This document shows, piece after piece, positions 40,287-50,978 of a stretch of 64,000 nt of DNA. The position numbers and the translations under genes are program-made. The stretch covers positions 25,798-89,797 of the forward strand of contig CACOGC010000005.1 of assembly GCA_902626645.1 (NCBI GenBank), written 5' to 3'. Each line of letters opens with the position of its first letter. The stretch's first letter is position 1. The notes beneath the pieces are model-generated. The model was not told the DNA's origin. It worked only from the letters and a program-made list of their open reading frames with translations, and made no database searches. Source of the DNA: an uncultured Pelagibacteraceae bacterium (GTDB lineage: Bacteria > Pseudomonadota > Alphaproteobacteria > Pelagibacterales > Pelagibacteraceae).

Positions 40287-41211
40287 TATTTTCCTTTACT
40301 AAAGTCACAAATATTTTTTCTAAATTACTTTGTTCTGTTTTCAAATCTCTAAGTTTTAATCCTGAGTCTTTAATATCCTGTAAAAGATTTGTAATCCCAG
40401 TCTGTTTTTCTTTTAAGTTATAAGTATATGCTAAAGACATCTTGTTACTTCCAATAATCAAATTATATTTTTTTAATGAGCTTGGTACATCTTGAATTTC
40501 TTCTTGTAATTCTACAGATAAAACTTTCCGACCCATTTTTTTTATTAGCTCTTTCTTTTGCTCTACAATAATAATTTCCCCTTGATTTATAACTCCTACC
40601 CGGTCAGCGATTGCTTCAGCTTCCTCAATATAGTGTGTCGTTAAAATAATTGTTACACCTGTTTCTCTTAAAGTTTCAACAACCTTCCACATCTCTTTTC
40701 TTAGTTCGACATCTACACCAGCGGTAGGTTCATCTAAAAATAAAATTTGTGGTTCATGTGAAAGTGCTTTAGCAATTAAGACCCTTCTTTTCATTCCACC
40801 TGATAATTGACGCAAAATCAAATCTTTTTTGTCCCAAAGGCTAAGTTGTCTTAAGACTTTTTCAATATGTTTTGGATCTGGTTTTTTTCCATACAAACCT
40901 CTTGAATATGAAACGTTATTAAAAACAGTTTCAAATTGCTCTAAAGTTAACTCCTGCGGAACAAGACCTATACGTGATCTTGTTTCTCTGTAATCCTCAA
41001 TGATATCGAAGTCTTCGACTGTAATTTTTCCTGATGATGGTTTTACAATACCACAAATAATACTTATCAAAGTAGTTTTGCCTGCACCATTGGGTCCAAG
41101 CATCGCAAAAATTTCTCCTTTTTTGATATTGAGGTTTATATTTTTTAAAGCATTAAAGCCGTTATCATAAACTTTTGAGAGATTATTTATTACTATTTGA
41201 TTTTCCGACAT
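40276..41211 (-). CDS. ABC transporter ATP-binding protein
   Basis: [28 protein letters not shown]. Confidence 0.95.
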   Translation of the reverse strand: MSENQIVINNLSKVYDNGFNALKNINLNIKKGEIFAMLGPNGAGKTTLISIICGIVKPSSGKITVEDFDIIEDYRETRSRIGLVPQELTLEQFETVFNNVSYSRGLYGKKPDPKHIEKVLRQLSLWDKKDLILRQLSGGMKRRVLIAKALSHEPQILFLDEPTAGVDVELRKEMWKVVETLRETGVTIILTTHYIEEAEAIADRVGVINQGEIIIVEQKKELIKKMGRKVLSVELQEEIQDVPSSLKKYNLIIGSNKMSLAYTYNLKEKQTGITNLLQDIKDSGLKLRDLKTEQSNLEKIFVTLVKENNEN

Positions 41212-41252
41212 TCGGTCAGTTATATAACTATTAATTCACTTAATACAATCGA

Positions 41253-42698
41253 CTAAAATTTGATCTTTTGAGCTTTAAGAACCAAAAAAGGTAAAAAAGT
41301 TGCAATGATAAATGACAAAAATAATAATGATTGGGATATAAACGGACTAATTATTTCTTTTGATAATAAAATACCAATTAATAAACTTTTTGAGAAATCT
41401 GGCGATGGGAAGAACAAAAATCCAAATATAAGTCCAATAATGATTGATATATATGCGGTTTTTTCGTCAATTTTATTAAAAAAACTATAAAAAACTGTAA
41501 TCACAAAAGCACAACAGAATAAGTCAGCCAGTAAAAACAAATATAAAATATCAAAGCCATAAGATGCGATAACAAAAGATATTATGGATAAAAATACAAT
41601 TATGTATTTTGAAAAATGTAAATAATTAGTTTTTTTTTTAAATTTAAATGTAGCTTTGCCATCGACTATAATTAAGCTTGATATTGCATTAATTAAGGTA
41701 TCTACAGTTGAAATTGTTAATGCTAGACCTAAAATAATAACCACTATTGATAAAAATATTGCTTGCTCATTAAGTAACAAGTAAAAAAAACCAAGATCAG
41801 GTCTAATTGATGAGTTAAGTGAGAAAGCAACAAGTCCTGTAAAACCCATAAAAAAGACAACTGGCACAATTATCAGAAAAGATAAAATCAAACTTTTTTT
41901 TAAAGTTTTATAATCTTTTGCTGCATAAATACGTTGCCAATTACCTTGGTGAAATAGATTTGTTGCTGCGACAGCAATAAAAAAAGTTAAACCAGAAGTG
42001 TAACCAGGTAAATAAGATCCACTTAAAAGATGTGAGTTTTTTTCTTTTACAAAATCAAATGAAAATTTTGTTCCTGTGAAAGACAAAATATATATTAGAG
42101 AAATCAATAATAAAAATCCAATGACAAACATTTGAATGTTATCAGTCAATATTGAAGCTTTCAATCCACCATACAAAGTATAAGTTAAAGTACACAAAAG
42201 TACGATTAAAGCAGTTAACCAAAGTTCAGTTCCTGAAATATAATTAATCAAAACTGCAACTGCAGTAACTTCAGCACATAAGAAAATAAACATATAGAAA
42301 ATTGTCATCAGCAAAATAAGTTTAAATAAACTTTTACCAAATTTTTTTCTTAAAAATTCAATGAGTGTGGAACCTTGAGGAAACTCTTTTCTAATTTTTT
42401 TTCCGAGATATATAAAAAAAAACATTGGAAAAGCTGTCCCTAAAGAGTATCCAATTATAGCACCTAATCCTCCCCAAGTTGCAGCTGAAGCAGGCCCAAA
42501 AAGGATCCAGGCCCCTAGTGCAGATGCTGTCAAACTTGTGGTTAATGAGAGAAATCCAATATTTCTATTCGCAGTTAAATAGTTTTTTAAACCTCGATAG
42601 TTTTTTGAATAATAAATTCCAAATGATAAAAAAATTAAACATATAACAATTACCAAAGATAATGCAGTTGATTGTGTTAAAAAAAATGTTTTAGCCAT
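41253..42698 (-). CDS. thiV: Sodium:solute symporter, ThiV-like (putative HMP/thiamin-precursor transporter)
   Basis: 481-aa SSS family; preceded by a TPP riboswitch, as described for SAR11 thiV. Confidence 0.8.
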   Translation of the reverse strand: MAKTFFLTQSTALSLVIVICLIFLSFGIYYSKNYRGLKNYLTANRNIGFLSLTTSLTASALGAWILFGPASAATWGGLGAIIGYSLGTAFPMFFFIYLGKKIRKEFPQGSTLIEFLRKKFGKSLFKLILLMTIFYMFIFLCAEVTAVAVLINYISGTELWLTALIVLLCTLTYTLYGGLKASILTDNIQMFVIGFLLLISLIYILSFTGTKFSFDFVKEKNSHLLSGSYLPGYTSGLTFFIAVAATNLFHQGNWQRIYAAKDYKTLKKSLILSFLIIVPVVFFMGFTGLVAFSLNSSIRPDLGFFYLLLNEQAIFLSIVVIILGLALTISTVDTLINAISSLIIVDGKATFKFKKKTNYLHFSKYIIVFLSIISFVIASYGFDILYLFLLADLFCCAFVITVFYSFFNKIDEKTAYISIIIGLIFGFLFFPSPDFSKSLLIGILLSKEIISPFISQSLLFLSFIIATFLPFLVLKAQKIKF

Positions 42699-42701
42699 TA
42701 T

Positions 42702-42769
42702 TCCCTTTCTGAATTACCGGACAGGTTCATAGGGTTTAATCTCAGTCTATAAAGACACCCCTTAGGGAT
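42702..42769 (-). ncRNA. TPP riboswitch (THI element)
   Basis: Minus strand atccctaaggggtgtctttatagactgagattaaaccctatgaacctgtccggtaattcagaaagggaat: ACTGAGA, ACCCTATGAACCTG and terminal AGGGA core motifs. Confidence 0.92.
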
Positions 42770-42833
42770 GATACTATTTTATTTTATTGTATAAGAAAAG
42801 AACAATCGAAATTTATACCTAAAATATAATTGA

Positions 42834-43418
42834 CTAAGATGTAATTTTATCAATCTGACTGTTAGCGTCTTTTATTGATTTTTCATAGTCTAAAGCCATC
42901 TGGTCTGCACTAATTATCTCGACTTTATCTATACCAAAAAAATTTAAAATAAATTTCAACCATGGAGTTAAAAAATCTTCATTACTATTTAACTTTGTAC
43001 CTCCTGAGGTAATTACTAAGTAAGCTTTTTTATTTTTTAATAATCCTTCTCTTCTACCATTGGGTTTAAATCTAAATGTTTCGCCAACTCTTGCTGCTAA
43101 ATCTGACCAAGCTTTTAAAGTTGCTGGGGGACCATAATTGTAAATTGGGGCTGAAATAATAATAATATCACTCTCTTTTAACTCGCTTACCAATTGATTA
43201 GAAAGTTCAAACATCTTTTTATGATTTTCATTTTGATCTTTCTCATCAATATTCATTCCCGACTCTGTTAAACCAGTGACAAAAACCATTTCTTCGTTTA
43301 GATCTCTATATATTACTTCGTCTTGAGGCTTTTTTATTTTTTCAAGTAATTTTTTTGCTAAAGCTCTTGATGTTGAGCCTTCTTTTCTTGCACTAGAATC
43401 TATTTGATAAATTTTCAT
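42834..43418 (-). CDS. FMN-dependent NADH-azoreductase-like flavodoxin-fold protein
   Basis: QIDSSARKEGSTSRALAKKLLE; IIISAPIYNYGPPATLKAWSD. Confidence 0.85.
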   Translation of the reverse strand: MKIYQIDSSARKEGSTSRALAKKLLEKIKKPQDEVIYRDLNEEMVFVTGLTESGMNIDEKDQNENHKKMFELSNQLVSELKESDIIIISAPIYNYGPPATLKAWSDLAARVGETFRFKPNGRREGLLKNKKAYLVITSGGTKLNSNEDFLTPWLKFILNFFGIDKVEIISADQMALDYEKSIKDANSQIDKITS

Positions 43419-43424
43419 AATAAA

Positions 43425-44132
43425 TTATCCAAAATTTTGTAAAAAAGGAAAGATATTTAATAAATAGTAACCTAATGCTTGTAATTGATTTGTTAATATC
43501 AATATACCAGTAATTAGCAGTATTGCTCCCCCAATTTTTGAAATTAAATTTATATTTTTTTTAAAATTTTTTGAAAATATTAAAAATCTCTGAATTAAAT
43601 AGCCAGATAAAATAAATGGTATAGCAAGACCTAAAGAATAAAAGAACAAAAGTATTACACCTCTATTTATACTTTCTTCTGTTGAGGCAAGCGCCAAAAT
43701 AGAACCAAGAATAGGACCTATACAAGGTGTCCAGCCAAAAGCGAAGGCCATACCAATCAATATTGGACTAAAAAAATTAGTGTTATTATTGGTTTGAAGT
43801 CTTTTTTCATAATTAAGAAATTTAATATTTATAATTCCTATAAGATGTAAGGATAAAATGCATATTACTAATCCAGCACCAATTCTCAGCTCATTAGAGT
43901 TCTGAAGTAAAACTTGACCCAGAAAAGTTGATGCGGCACCAAAAATTATAAAAACAATTGAAAAACCAATTGTGAAAAGAAATATTGGAATTAAGTTAAC
44001 GTTTTTTTTTTCTATTAATTCATTTATTGAATTACCAGATATATAAGAAATATATCCAGGTATTAAGGGTAATACACAAGGTGATAAAAAACTTATCAAA
44101 CCCGCACCTAGAGCAATTAATAATTCTAACAT
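43425..44132 (-). CDS. ccdA: CcdA-type cytochrome c biogenesis membrane protein
   Basis: SFLSPCVLPLIPGYISYISG and FGWTPCIGPILG. Confidence 0.93.
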   Translation of the reverse strand: MLELLIALGAGLISFLSPCVLPLIPGYISYISGNSINELIEKKNVNLIPIFLFTIGFSIVFIIFGAASTFLGQVLLQNSNELRIGAGLVICILSLHLIGIINIKFLNYEKRLQTNNNTNFFSPILIGMAFAFGWTPCIGPILGSILALASTEESINRGVILLFFYSLGLAIPFILSGYLIQRFLIFSKNFKKNINLISKIGGAILLITGILILTNQLQALGYYLLNIFPFLQNFG

Positions 44133-44152
44133 TTAATAAATAAAAATTTATA

Positions 44153-45001
44153 TTATTCCTTGTATGGAACAACTTGATGTTTTTGGGTACCGAGTTTATC
44201 AACGCCTAAAACTACTTCCTCCCCTCCCTTTAAAAAATGAGGTGGACTCATATTTTCCCCAACGCCAGGGGGCGTTCCAGTACAACAAATGTCTCCTGGG
44301 TGTAAACTCATACAAGAGCTCATATAAGAGACTAACGTTTTTATATCAAATATCATATGTTCAGTATTTCCAGTTTGCATTCTTTTTCCATCAACATCTA
44401 AAAACATATTAAGTTTTTGAAAATCTGTAACTTCATCTTTTGTAACTATATAAGGACCAATTGGACCAAAAGTATCAAATCCTTTTCCTTTATCCCAAGT
44501 TAAACCTTTGTTCTTTTGAAAATTTCGCTCACTAACATCATTTACTAAAAAAAAACCAAGAACATGATCCATTGCATTCTCAACACTCACATTTATAGCT
44601 TTTTTTCCTATAACAAAACCTAGTTCTACTTCCCAATCTGTATGGTTAGATCCCTTTGGAACCATAATAGGATCATTTGGTCCTGTAATACAGCTGGTAA
44701 ATTTAGAAAAAATTATTGGTTCTTTAGGTATTGGTAAATTTTGCTCTTCAGCATGATCTTTAAAATTCAAACCTATTCCAATAAACTTTGATGGCTTTGA
44801 AACACAAGCACCAATTCTAGAGTTTGACTCTAGTTTAGGTAAAGTAGAAATATCTGTTTTTTTTATTCTTTCAATTGTATCAAAATTTAAAGTATCAGGA
44901 TTTAAATCATTAATAATTGATGACAAGTCTCTATAATTATTTTCTTGATCTATTATTGCCGGCTTTTCTTTTTCAATATCTCCTATTCTACACAATTTCA
45001 T
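44153..45001 (-). CDS. Fumarylacetoacetate hydrolase family; candidate 2,4-diketo-3-deoxy-sugar-acid hydrolase
   Basis: IGIGLNFKDHAEEQNLPIPKEPIIFSKF, CTGTPPGVG; next to SDR and TTT transporter. Confidence 0.88.
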   Translation of the reverse strand: MKLCRIGDIEKEKPAIIDQENNYRDLSSIINDLNPDTLNFDTIERIKKTDISTLPKLESNSRIGACVSKPSKFIGIGLNFKDHAEEQNLPIPKEPIIFSKFTSCITGPNDPIMVPKGSNHTDWEVELGFVIGKKAINVSVENAMDHVLGFFLVNDVSERNFQKNKGLTWDKGKGFDTFGPIGPYIVTKDEVTDFQKLNMFLDVDGKRMQTGNTEHMIFDIKTLVSYMSSCMSLHPGDICCTGTPPGVGENMSPPHFLKGGEEVVLGVDKLGTQKHQVVPYKE

Positions 45002-45013
45002 TTATTCTCCTTT

Positions 45014-45763
45014 TTAATATGTTGCTCTTCCACCACTTAAATCAAATACTGCCGCTGTGCTAAATGAATTTTCTTCACTTGCTAACCAGCATACCAAGGA
45101 GGCTAATTCATCTACTTTCGCAAACCGATTTCTTGGTATCTTAGACAACATATAGTTTATATGTTCTTCTGTCATCTGGTCAAAAATTCTCGTTTTTGCT
45201 GCAGCTGGTGTGACACAATTTACTGCAATATTTTTATCAGCTAGTTCCTTGCCCAAAGATTTTGTCAGACCAATTACCCCTGCTTTGGAAGTGCTATAAG
45301 CGCTTGCATTTGGATTACCCTCTTTACCAGCAATAGAAGCAATATTTATTATTCTACCATAATTATTTTTAATCATGTGAGGGACTATAGCTCGACAACA
45401 ATAAAAAGTTGCATTTAAATTTAGGTCGATCACTTTTTTCCATTCATCTAAAGGATACTCCCAAACTTTAGCATTCATTCCTGTCATACCAGCATTGTTT
45501 ACAAAAATATCAATTTTTCCAAATTTTGTCTCAATATCATTAATTGCTTTTTCAATATTTTTAAAATCTATTATATCGACTTCTTGAGAGTGGAAATTAT
45601 TGGAGTTTATTTCTTTTTTTGCTTTATCAATTGCAGACTTGTCAATATCCCAGATAATTACTTTTCCACCTGACTCTATAATTCTTTTTGAAATCGCATA
45701 GCCAAATCCTTGTGCTCCACCTGTTACAACTGCGACTCTATTTTCAAAACTATATTTATTCAT
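45014..45763 (-). CDS. SDR; candidate 2-keto-3-deoxy-L-fuconate/rhamnonate 4-dehydrogenase
   Basis: TGGAQGFGYA, NNAGMTG, YSTSK; C-terminus DLSGGRATY. Confidence 0.85.
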   Translation of the reverse strand: MNKYSFENRVAVVTGGAQGFGYAISKRIIESGGKVIIWDIDKSAIDKAKKEINSNNFHSQEVDIIDFKNIEKAINDIETKFGKIDIFVNNAGMTGMNAKVWEYPLDEWKKVIDLNLNATFYCCRAIVPHMIKNNYGRIINIASIAGKEGNPNASAYSTSKAGVIGLTKSLGKELADKNIAVNCVTPAAAKTRIFDQMTEEHINYMLSKIPRNRFAKVDELASLVCWLASEENSFSTAAVFDLSGGRATY

Positions 45764-47228
45764 TTGATTTTTTCTTTCTTAATAAAGGAAAAATTAAAGC
45801 AATTAAAGATAAAATGAAAAAAGTTACAGCTATAGGTCTTGTTAAAAATCTTAACCAGTCTCCTTCAAAGATAACTAAAGATTGTCTCAAAGTTCCCTCA
45901 ACCAATTCTCCTAAAATCAAACCTATAATGACTGGCACAACAGAAAAACCATAACGCCTCATAAAGAATCCAATTACTCCAAAAAATAACATTATCCATA
46001 CATCTAAAATTGATTGACTGAGCGAGTATGTACCACAAACTGAAACTGCAAAAATCATTGGCCAAAGTAATTTATTTGGCACTAAAGTTATTCTTGCAAA
46101 AATCTTGGCCCCAAAAAAACCAAATATAAAAAATAAAACATTTGCAATTAACATTGCACCAAAAATTCCATAGAGAAAATCTGGTTGTTCTCTAAATAAA
46201 TCTGGACCTGGTCTAACGCCATGAATAATAAGACCTGTCAAAATTACAGCTGTTGTTGCACTTCCTGGAATTCCAAGTGCCAGCGTCGGTACCATTGCAC
46301 CGCCTGTTGCTGCATTATTGGCAGCTTCAGCTCCAGCAATTCCTTCCACAGAACCTTTTCCAAATTCTTCAGGATTTTTTGACCATCTTTTTGCTTCAGA
46401 ATATCCAATTAATGACGCAACTGTTCCACCCTCAGCAGGTAAAACTCCAATAAAAGATCCAATTCCTGATGATCTTAAAATAGTAATCCAAGTTTTTTTA
46501 TAATCTGAAATTGATGGAAGTTTTACTGCTTTTAAAGCCACTCTGTTAAATATTTGATCTAATAATGTTGATTGAGTTAACATTTCACTTATGGCAAATA
46601 GTCCAACAACGACAGGAATAAATCCTATTCCCTCAGATAATTCATTAATACCAAAAGTAAATCTATCAATTGATGTCATAAAGTCTTTACCAATAGTTGA
46701 AATCAAAATACCAAATGCTCCTGCAATTAGATTTTTAATTGGACTTCCTTCACCTATGGATGCAAGCATTGTCAAACCAAAGATTGCTAAAGCAAAATAT
46801 TCTGGTTGACCAAACTCATACGCTAATTGAGCAAGCAGTGGAGCAAAAAAAACCAAAACTACAACACTAAAGATACCTCCAATGGTACTTGATACAGTTG
46901 CCATACCTAGAGCTCTTCCAGCTTCTCCTTTTTGTGCAAGTGGATATCCATCTAAGCATGTAGCAGCAGCAGCCGGTGTTCCAGGTGTGTTAATTAAAAC
47001 TGCAGTGATTGCACCTCCATAAGTTCCAGCACAATAAATTGCAGTCAATAAAACAATTGCTGATAAGGGATCTAATGTCATTGTAAAAGGCAAAATTAAA
47101 GCACCTCCTGTTGTTGGTCCAAGCCCAGGTAAAACACCAAGTATTAAACCAAAAAGTGTTCCAAAAATTAACACAATCATTAACTTTGAACTTAATAAAG
47201 GAGCTAGCATTAAAGATAAATTTTCCAT
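45756..47228 (-). CDS. tctA: Tripartite tricarboxylate transporter large permease
   Basis: GLILGVLPGLGPTTGGALILPFT. Confidence 0.95.
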   Translation of the reverse strand: MENLSLMLAPLLSSKLMIVLIFGTLFGLILGVLPGLGPTTGGALILPFTMTLDPLSAIVLLTAIYCAGTYGGAITAVLINTPGTPAAAATCLDGYPLAQKGEAGRALGMATVSSTIGGIFSVVVLVFFAPLLAQLAYEFGQPEYFALAIFGLTMLASIGEGSPIKNLIAGAFGILISTIGKDFMTSIDRFTFGINELSEGIGFIPVVVGLFAISEMLTQSTLLDQIFNRVALKAVKLPSISDYKKTWITILRSSGIGSFIGVLPAEGGTVASLIGYSEAKRWSKNPEEFGKGSVEGIAGAEAANNAATGGAMVPTLALGIPGSATTAVILTGLIIHGVRPGPDLFREQPDFLYGIFGAMLIANVLFFIFGFFGAKIFARITLVPNKLLWPMIFAVSVCGTYSLSQSILDVWIMLFFGVIGFFMRRYGFSVVPVIIGLILGELVEGTLRQSLVIFEGDWLRFLTRPIAVTFFILSLIALIFPLLRKKKSNE

Positions 47229-47230
47229 AA

Positions 47231-47740
47231 TTAGTTGTAATAAAGATTTGTGATAATACCTCCAGGGAATCTAAGCCCTAAAATAGTTTCAAAAAAAATG
47301 AATACTATTATTGGAAAAATTATAGCTACTAAAAATAAATAAAAAATTCTTCTTTCACCCCAAAAGAATGAAACTAAAACTGATAAAACTGAAATACCAA
47401 GAAAGAAATCTAGAGTAACACTTAAAACTGAAAAAATAATAAAACTAGCTAAAGTAATATAAAAAGAATTTGGTAATTTTTTTTCAATATTCCAAGGGAC
47501 TTTAATCGATAAGTAATAGACAATTAAGCTAAGTGAAATAATTAAAATTAATAAGGCTTTTGGAAATGTAGCTGGTTGAATACCTCTGTTTAAAATTGGA
47601 GGAACTTCTTCAAATGTAAATGTAAAATATAATAGAACACTCGAAGTAAATACAATGATAAAAATGACTTTAAATGAGATATTAAAAAAAAGGGGCAAAC
47701 TTTTTTTGTCTGCCCCTTTAGATTTTTGTACATCGCTCAT
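47231..47740 (-). CDS. tctB: Tripartite tricarboxylate transporter small permease
   Basis: 169 aa, four TM, between tctC and tctA. Confidence 0.85.
   Translation of the reverse strand: MSDVQKSKGADKKSLPLFFNISFKVIFIIVFTSSVLLYFTFTFEEVPPILNRGIQPATFPKALLILIISLSLIVYYLSIKVPWNIEKKLPNSFYITLASFIIFSVLSVTLDFFLGISVLSVLVSFFWGERRIFYLFLVAIIFPIIVFIFFETILGLRFPGGIITNLYYN
47681..47719 (-). terminator. Intrinsic-terminator-like hairpin embedded in 5' coding region of tctB
   Basis: Minus strand AAAGGGGCA-GACAAAAAAAGTT-TGCCCCTTTTTTTT: 9-bp GC-rich stem directly followed by T8. Confidence 0.7.
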
Positions 47741-47762
47741 TTAATCAATGTACGAATTTTTA

Positions 47763-48737
47763 TTACTTAATGTAACCTAAAGCTTTTAATTGAGCTGTCA
47801 TTTCAGTAAGCATTTCTTCCATCTGCTTACCCCACTCATCAGCACCAACTACACTGGTCTCATCAAGGCCAATTTCAGTTAAGAAATTTTTATAGTAGTT
47901 ATGGCTCATAGCTTTCATCATTCCAGCTTCTAATTGTTTCACTCTATCTGCTGGAGCACCTTTTTTAGTTACAAATCCTCTGACTGTAGATAAAGAAACT
48001 GGTATACCTAGTTCTTTAGCAGTTGGAGAGTCACCAATCTTGGCCATTCTATTATTAGCTAGCACAACTGATACACAAAGTTTACCTTCATTAATCTCAG
48101 TTAATGCTTCACCTAAATTAAGAACACCAACATCGATATCGCCTTTGATTAAGTTTGTTTTAATCGGAGCAACTCCTTTGTAAGCAACAATAGTTGGATC
48201 TTTTAATCCACCTTTTTTCGTAAATGCAATTGCACTAACATCGTCAATACCACCTGTGTGGGTTGTTCCATACTTTAATGATTTTGATTTTTGTGTGCTA
48301 ATAAACTTCTTAGCATCTTTTATGTCAGATTTACAATTTACTACAAACAATTGTGGGTCATCTGTTCCTCTAGCCAATGGTTGCATATCACTGATTTTAA
48401 CTTTAGTTTTTCCTAAAGCCATTGATACTGCATGTCCAGTAGTCCAAGTTAAAGTGTGGTTTCCATCTGCAGGTAAAGACATCATATAATCCATAGATGC
48501 AGCACCCCCACCACCTTTTTTATTCACTAATTGCATGTCTTGTTTAAGAACTCTTCTTGCTCTTAATAACATCATTCTAGTAGTTACGTCTGTTCCACCG
48601 CCAAAACCAGCATGAGTAATAGCTTGAATTGGGTGACCATCTGCTTTAGCAGAAGTAATCATCAATGGAAGAGCAACAACGAAAAATTCAGTTACTAAAA
48701 AAGTAGCAGCTAAAAATAATTTAAAGCTTTTTTTCAT
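47763..48737 (-). CDS. tctC: TTT-type substrate-binding protein
   Basis: Signal peptide; AITHAGFGGGTDVTTRMMLLRARR. Confidence 0.92.
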   Translation of the reverse strand: MKKSFKLFLAATFLVTEFFVVALPLMITSAKADGHPIQAITHAGFGGGTDVTTRMMLLRARRVLKQDMQLVNKKGGGGAASMDYMMSLPADGNHTLTWTTGHAVSMALGKTKVKISDMQPLARGTDDPQLFVVNCKSDIKDAKKFISTQKSKSLKYGTTHTGGIDDVSAIAFTKKGGLKDPTIVAYKGVAPIKTNLIKGDIDVGVLNLGEALTEINEGKLCVSVVLANNRMAKIGDSPTAKELGIPVSLSTVRGFVTKKGAPADRVKQLEAGMMKAMSHNYYKNFLTEIGLDETSVVGADEWGKQMEEMLTEMTAQLKALGYIK

Positions 48738-48806
48738 TATTTCCCTCTTAAGTTAATTTATAATTAAATATTTAAACATTATCTGATACAACCCGTAAAG
48801 AAAAAA

Positions 48807-49805
48807 ATGTCAAAAAATAGAATTAATATTGGAGTATTATTAGGGGACCCATCAGGCATTGGACCAGAACTTATATCAAGATTATTAACTGAAAAGATCA
48901 CTGAAAGAGTAAATATTATTGTCATTGGAGAAAAAAATATTTTAGATAATGGAAATAAAATCTCAGGAAGTAATATTGATCTTGAAATTGTAAATAGTTT
49001 TGATCAAATAAATTTTGAAGATGGAAATAAGTTTTTTTTAGATATATCCAAAGGAAAAAATTATAGCTATACCCTTTCTGAATGCTCAAAAGAAGCTGGT
49101 AAAAGTGTACTTGAAGCTTTAGATGTGGCTTTAGAACTTTCAAAACAAAACAAAATACATGCTATAAACTTTGGTCCTTTCAATAAAACTAGCATGATTA
49201 TGGGGGGAAACAAACATTCTGATGAGCTTCACCTGATGGCTGAAAAATTAAATGTAAAAAATTTCTTTTGTGAATTTAATGTTGTTGACAATTTTTGGAC
49301 TGCAAGAGTAACTTCTCATATTCCGATTAGTGAAGTGCCAAAATATATTAAAAAAGACAATATCATTAAGCCAATTAAACTAATTAATGAGGCTATGAAA
49401 CTTAATGGTATTAAAAAACCAAGAGTAGCAGTCCAGGCTTTAAACCCACATGCTGAATTTGGTGTTGAAGAAAAAAATGAGATAATTCCAGCTATAAATC
49501 AAGCAAAAAAACTAGGGATTGATGCAGATGGTCCTTTGCCTTGTGATACCTCTTTTATTACAGCATTTAAAAATAAAAATCATGATTGCATTGTGGGTAT
49601 GTATCATGATGCATTACAATCAGGACTTAAGGCTTTTGGTTTTGATAGAGGTGTGACAGTACAAGGTGGACTTCCTATTCCAATTACCACACCAGCACAT
49701 GGAACTGCGTTTGACATTGCTGGAAAAAATAAAGCTAATCTGGAGCCTACTTTGCAGTCTTTTAAAATTGCATTAACAATGGCAGAAAATAAATCTAAGT
49801 TATGA
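48807..49805 (+). CDS. PdxA-family dehydrogenase (PdxA/PdxA2)
   Basis: [60 protein letters not shown]. Confidence 0.9.
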   Translation: MSKNRINIGVLLGDPSGIGPELISRLLTEKITERVNIIVIGEKNILDNGNKISGSNIDLEIVNSFDQINFEDGNKFFLDISKGKNYSYTLSECSKEAGKSVLEALDVALELSKQNKIHAINFGPFNKTSMIMGGNKHSDELHLMAEKLNVKNFFCEFNVVDNFWTARVTSHIPISEVPKYIKKDNIIKPIKLINEAMKLNGIKKPRVAVQALNPHAEFGVEEKNEIIPAINQAKKLGIDADGPLPCDTSFITAFKNKNHDCIVGMYHDALQSGLKAFGFDRGVTVQGGLPIPITTPAHGTAFDIAGKNKANLEPTLQSFKIALTMAENKSKL

Positions 49806-50977
49806 CAAAAATAAAAGATGTCAAAACTAAAATTTATAAGTGGACCGGTGAAATAGTTCCTCCTGTTCAAAACTTTTGTACAAACCCTACAGATATTTTA
49901 AGAGAGTCAGGTGATAAAATGAAATCTTTTAGATTTCATCAGTGGATGGTATGCGAGATTATTGCTGATGATGGAACAATAGGATTGGGAAATGCAGCTC
50001 TAGCACCAGAGGTAACAAAAAAAGCTATTGATTGTTACTTGAAAGACCTAGTTATAGGTGAAGACCCATTCGATTATAATTATTTGTGGGATAAAATGTA
50101 TAGGAGCACAATGGCTTGGGGCAGAAAAGGAATTGGAATGATTGGTATTTCTGCAATTGATTTAGGCATTTGGGACTTAATGGGTAAATTAAAAAATAAG
50201 CCTGTTTTCGAACTTCTGGGTGGAAGAACTAAAAAGAAGATACCAGTATATGCATCAAAACTTTATAGCCAACCAATTAAAGACCTCCAGATAGAAGCTG
50301 AAAAATACTTAAAAGAGGGTTTTAAAATGTTTAAAATGCGTTTTGGTTGGGGTCCAAAAGATGGGAATGAAGGAATCAAAAAAAATATTGAATTAGTAAA
50401 TGCCGTGAGAGAAGTAGTTGGATATGATACAGACCTGATGCTTGAGGCATATATGGGATGGGATTTAGAGTATTCAAAAAAAATAATTCCAGATTTAATT
50501 AAATTTAAACCTAAATGGCTAGAAGAACCTGTAATACCTGATGATATATCAGGATATGCAGAATTAAATTCGATGGGTGATATTCCAATAGCTGGTGGTG
50601 AACATGAGTTCAGTTATTTAGGATTTAAACACCTCTTAGAACAAAAAGCTATAAGTTTCATTCAGTATGATGCAAATCGAGTAGGAGGGATTACTGCTGG
50701 CCATAAAATAAATTCTTTAGCAGAAAAGTATGGTGTTCCTGTTGTTCCACATGCTGGTCAAATGCACAATTACCACCTTACAATGGCTAGTAACAATTGT
50801 CCGTTTTCAGAATTTTTTCCCGTGCATCAAGTTGAAATAGGTAATGAACTATTTTATTATTTATTTAAAGGCGAACCAGAACCAAAAGATGGTTTTATTA
50901 ACTTAGATGATAATACCCCTGGATTAGGTATATCAATTCATGAGAAGTATAAATCAGATTTTGATATAGTGGATTAA
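49802..50977 (+). CDS. Mandelate racemase/enolase superfamily; L-rhamnonate dehydratase-like sugar-acid dehydratase
   Basis: [18 protein letters not shown] resembles remembered RhmD region; [31 protein letters not shown]. Confidence 0.83.
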   Translation: MTKIKDVKTKIYKWTGEIVPPVQNFCTNPTDILRESGDKMKSFRFHQWMVCEIIADDGTIGLGNAALAPEVTKKAIDCYLKDLVIGEDPFDYNYLWDKMYRSTMAWGRKGIGMIGISAIDLGIWDLMGKLKNKPVFELLGGRTKKKIPVYASKLYSQPIKDLQIEAEKYLKEGFKMFKMRFGWGPKDGNEGIKKNIELVNAVREVVGYDTDLMLEAYMGWDLEYSKKIIPDLIKFKPKWLEEPVIPDDISGYAELNSMGDIPIAGGEHEFSYLGFKHLLEQKAISFIQYDANRVGGITAGHKINSLAEKYGVPVVPHAGQMHNYHLTMASNNCPFSEFFPVHQVEIGNELFYYLFKGEPEPKDGFINLDDNTPGLGISIHEKYKSDFDIVD

Positions 50978-50978
50978 T

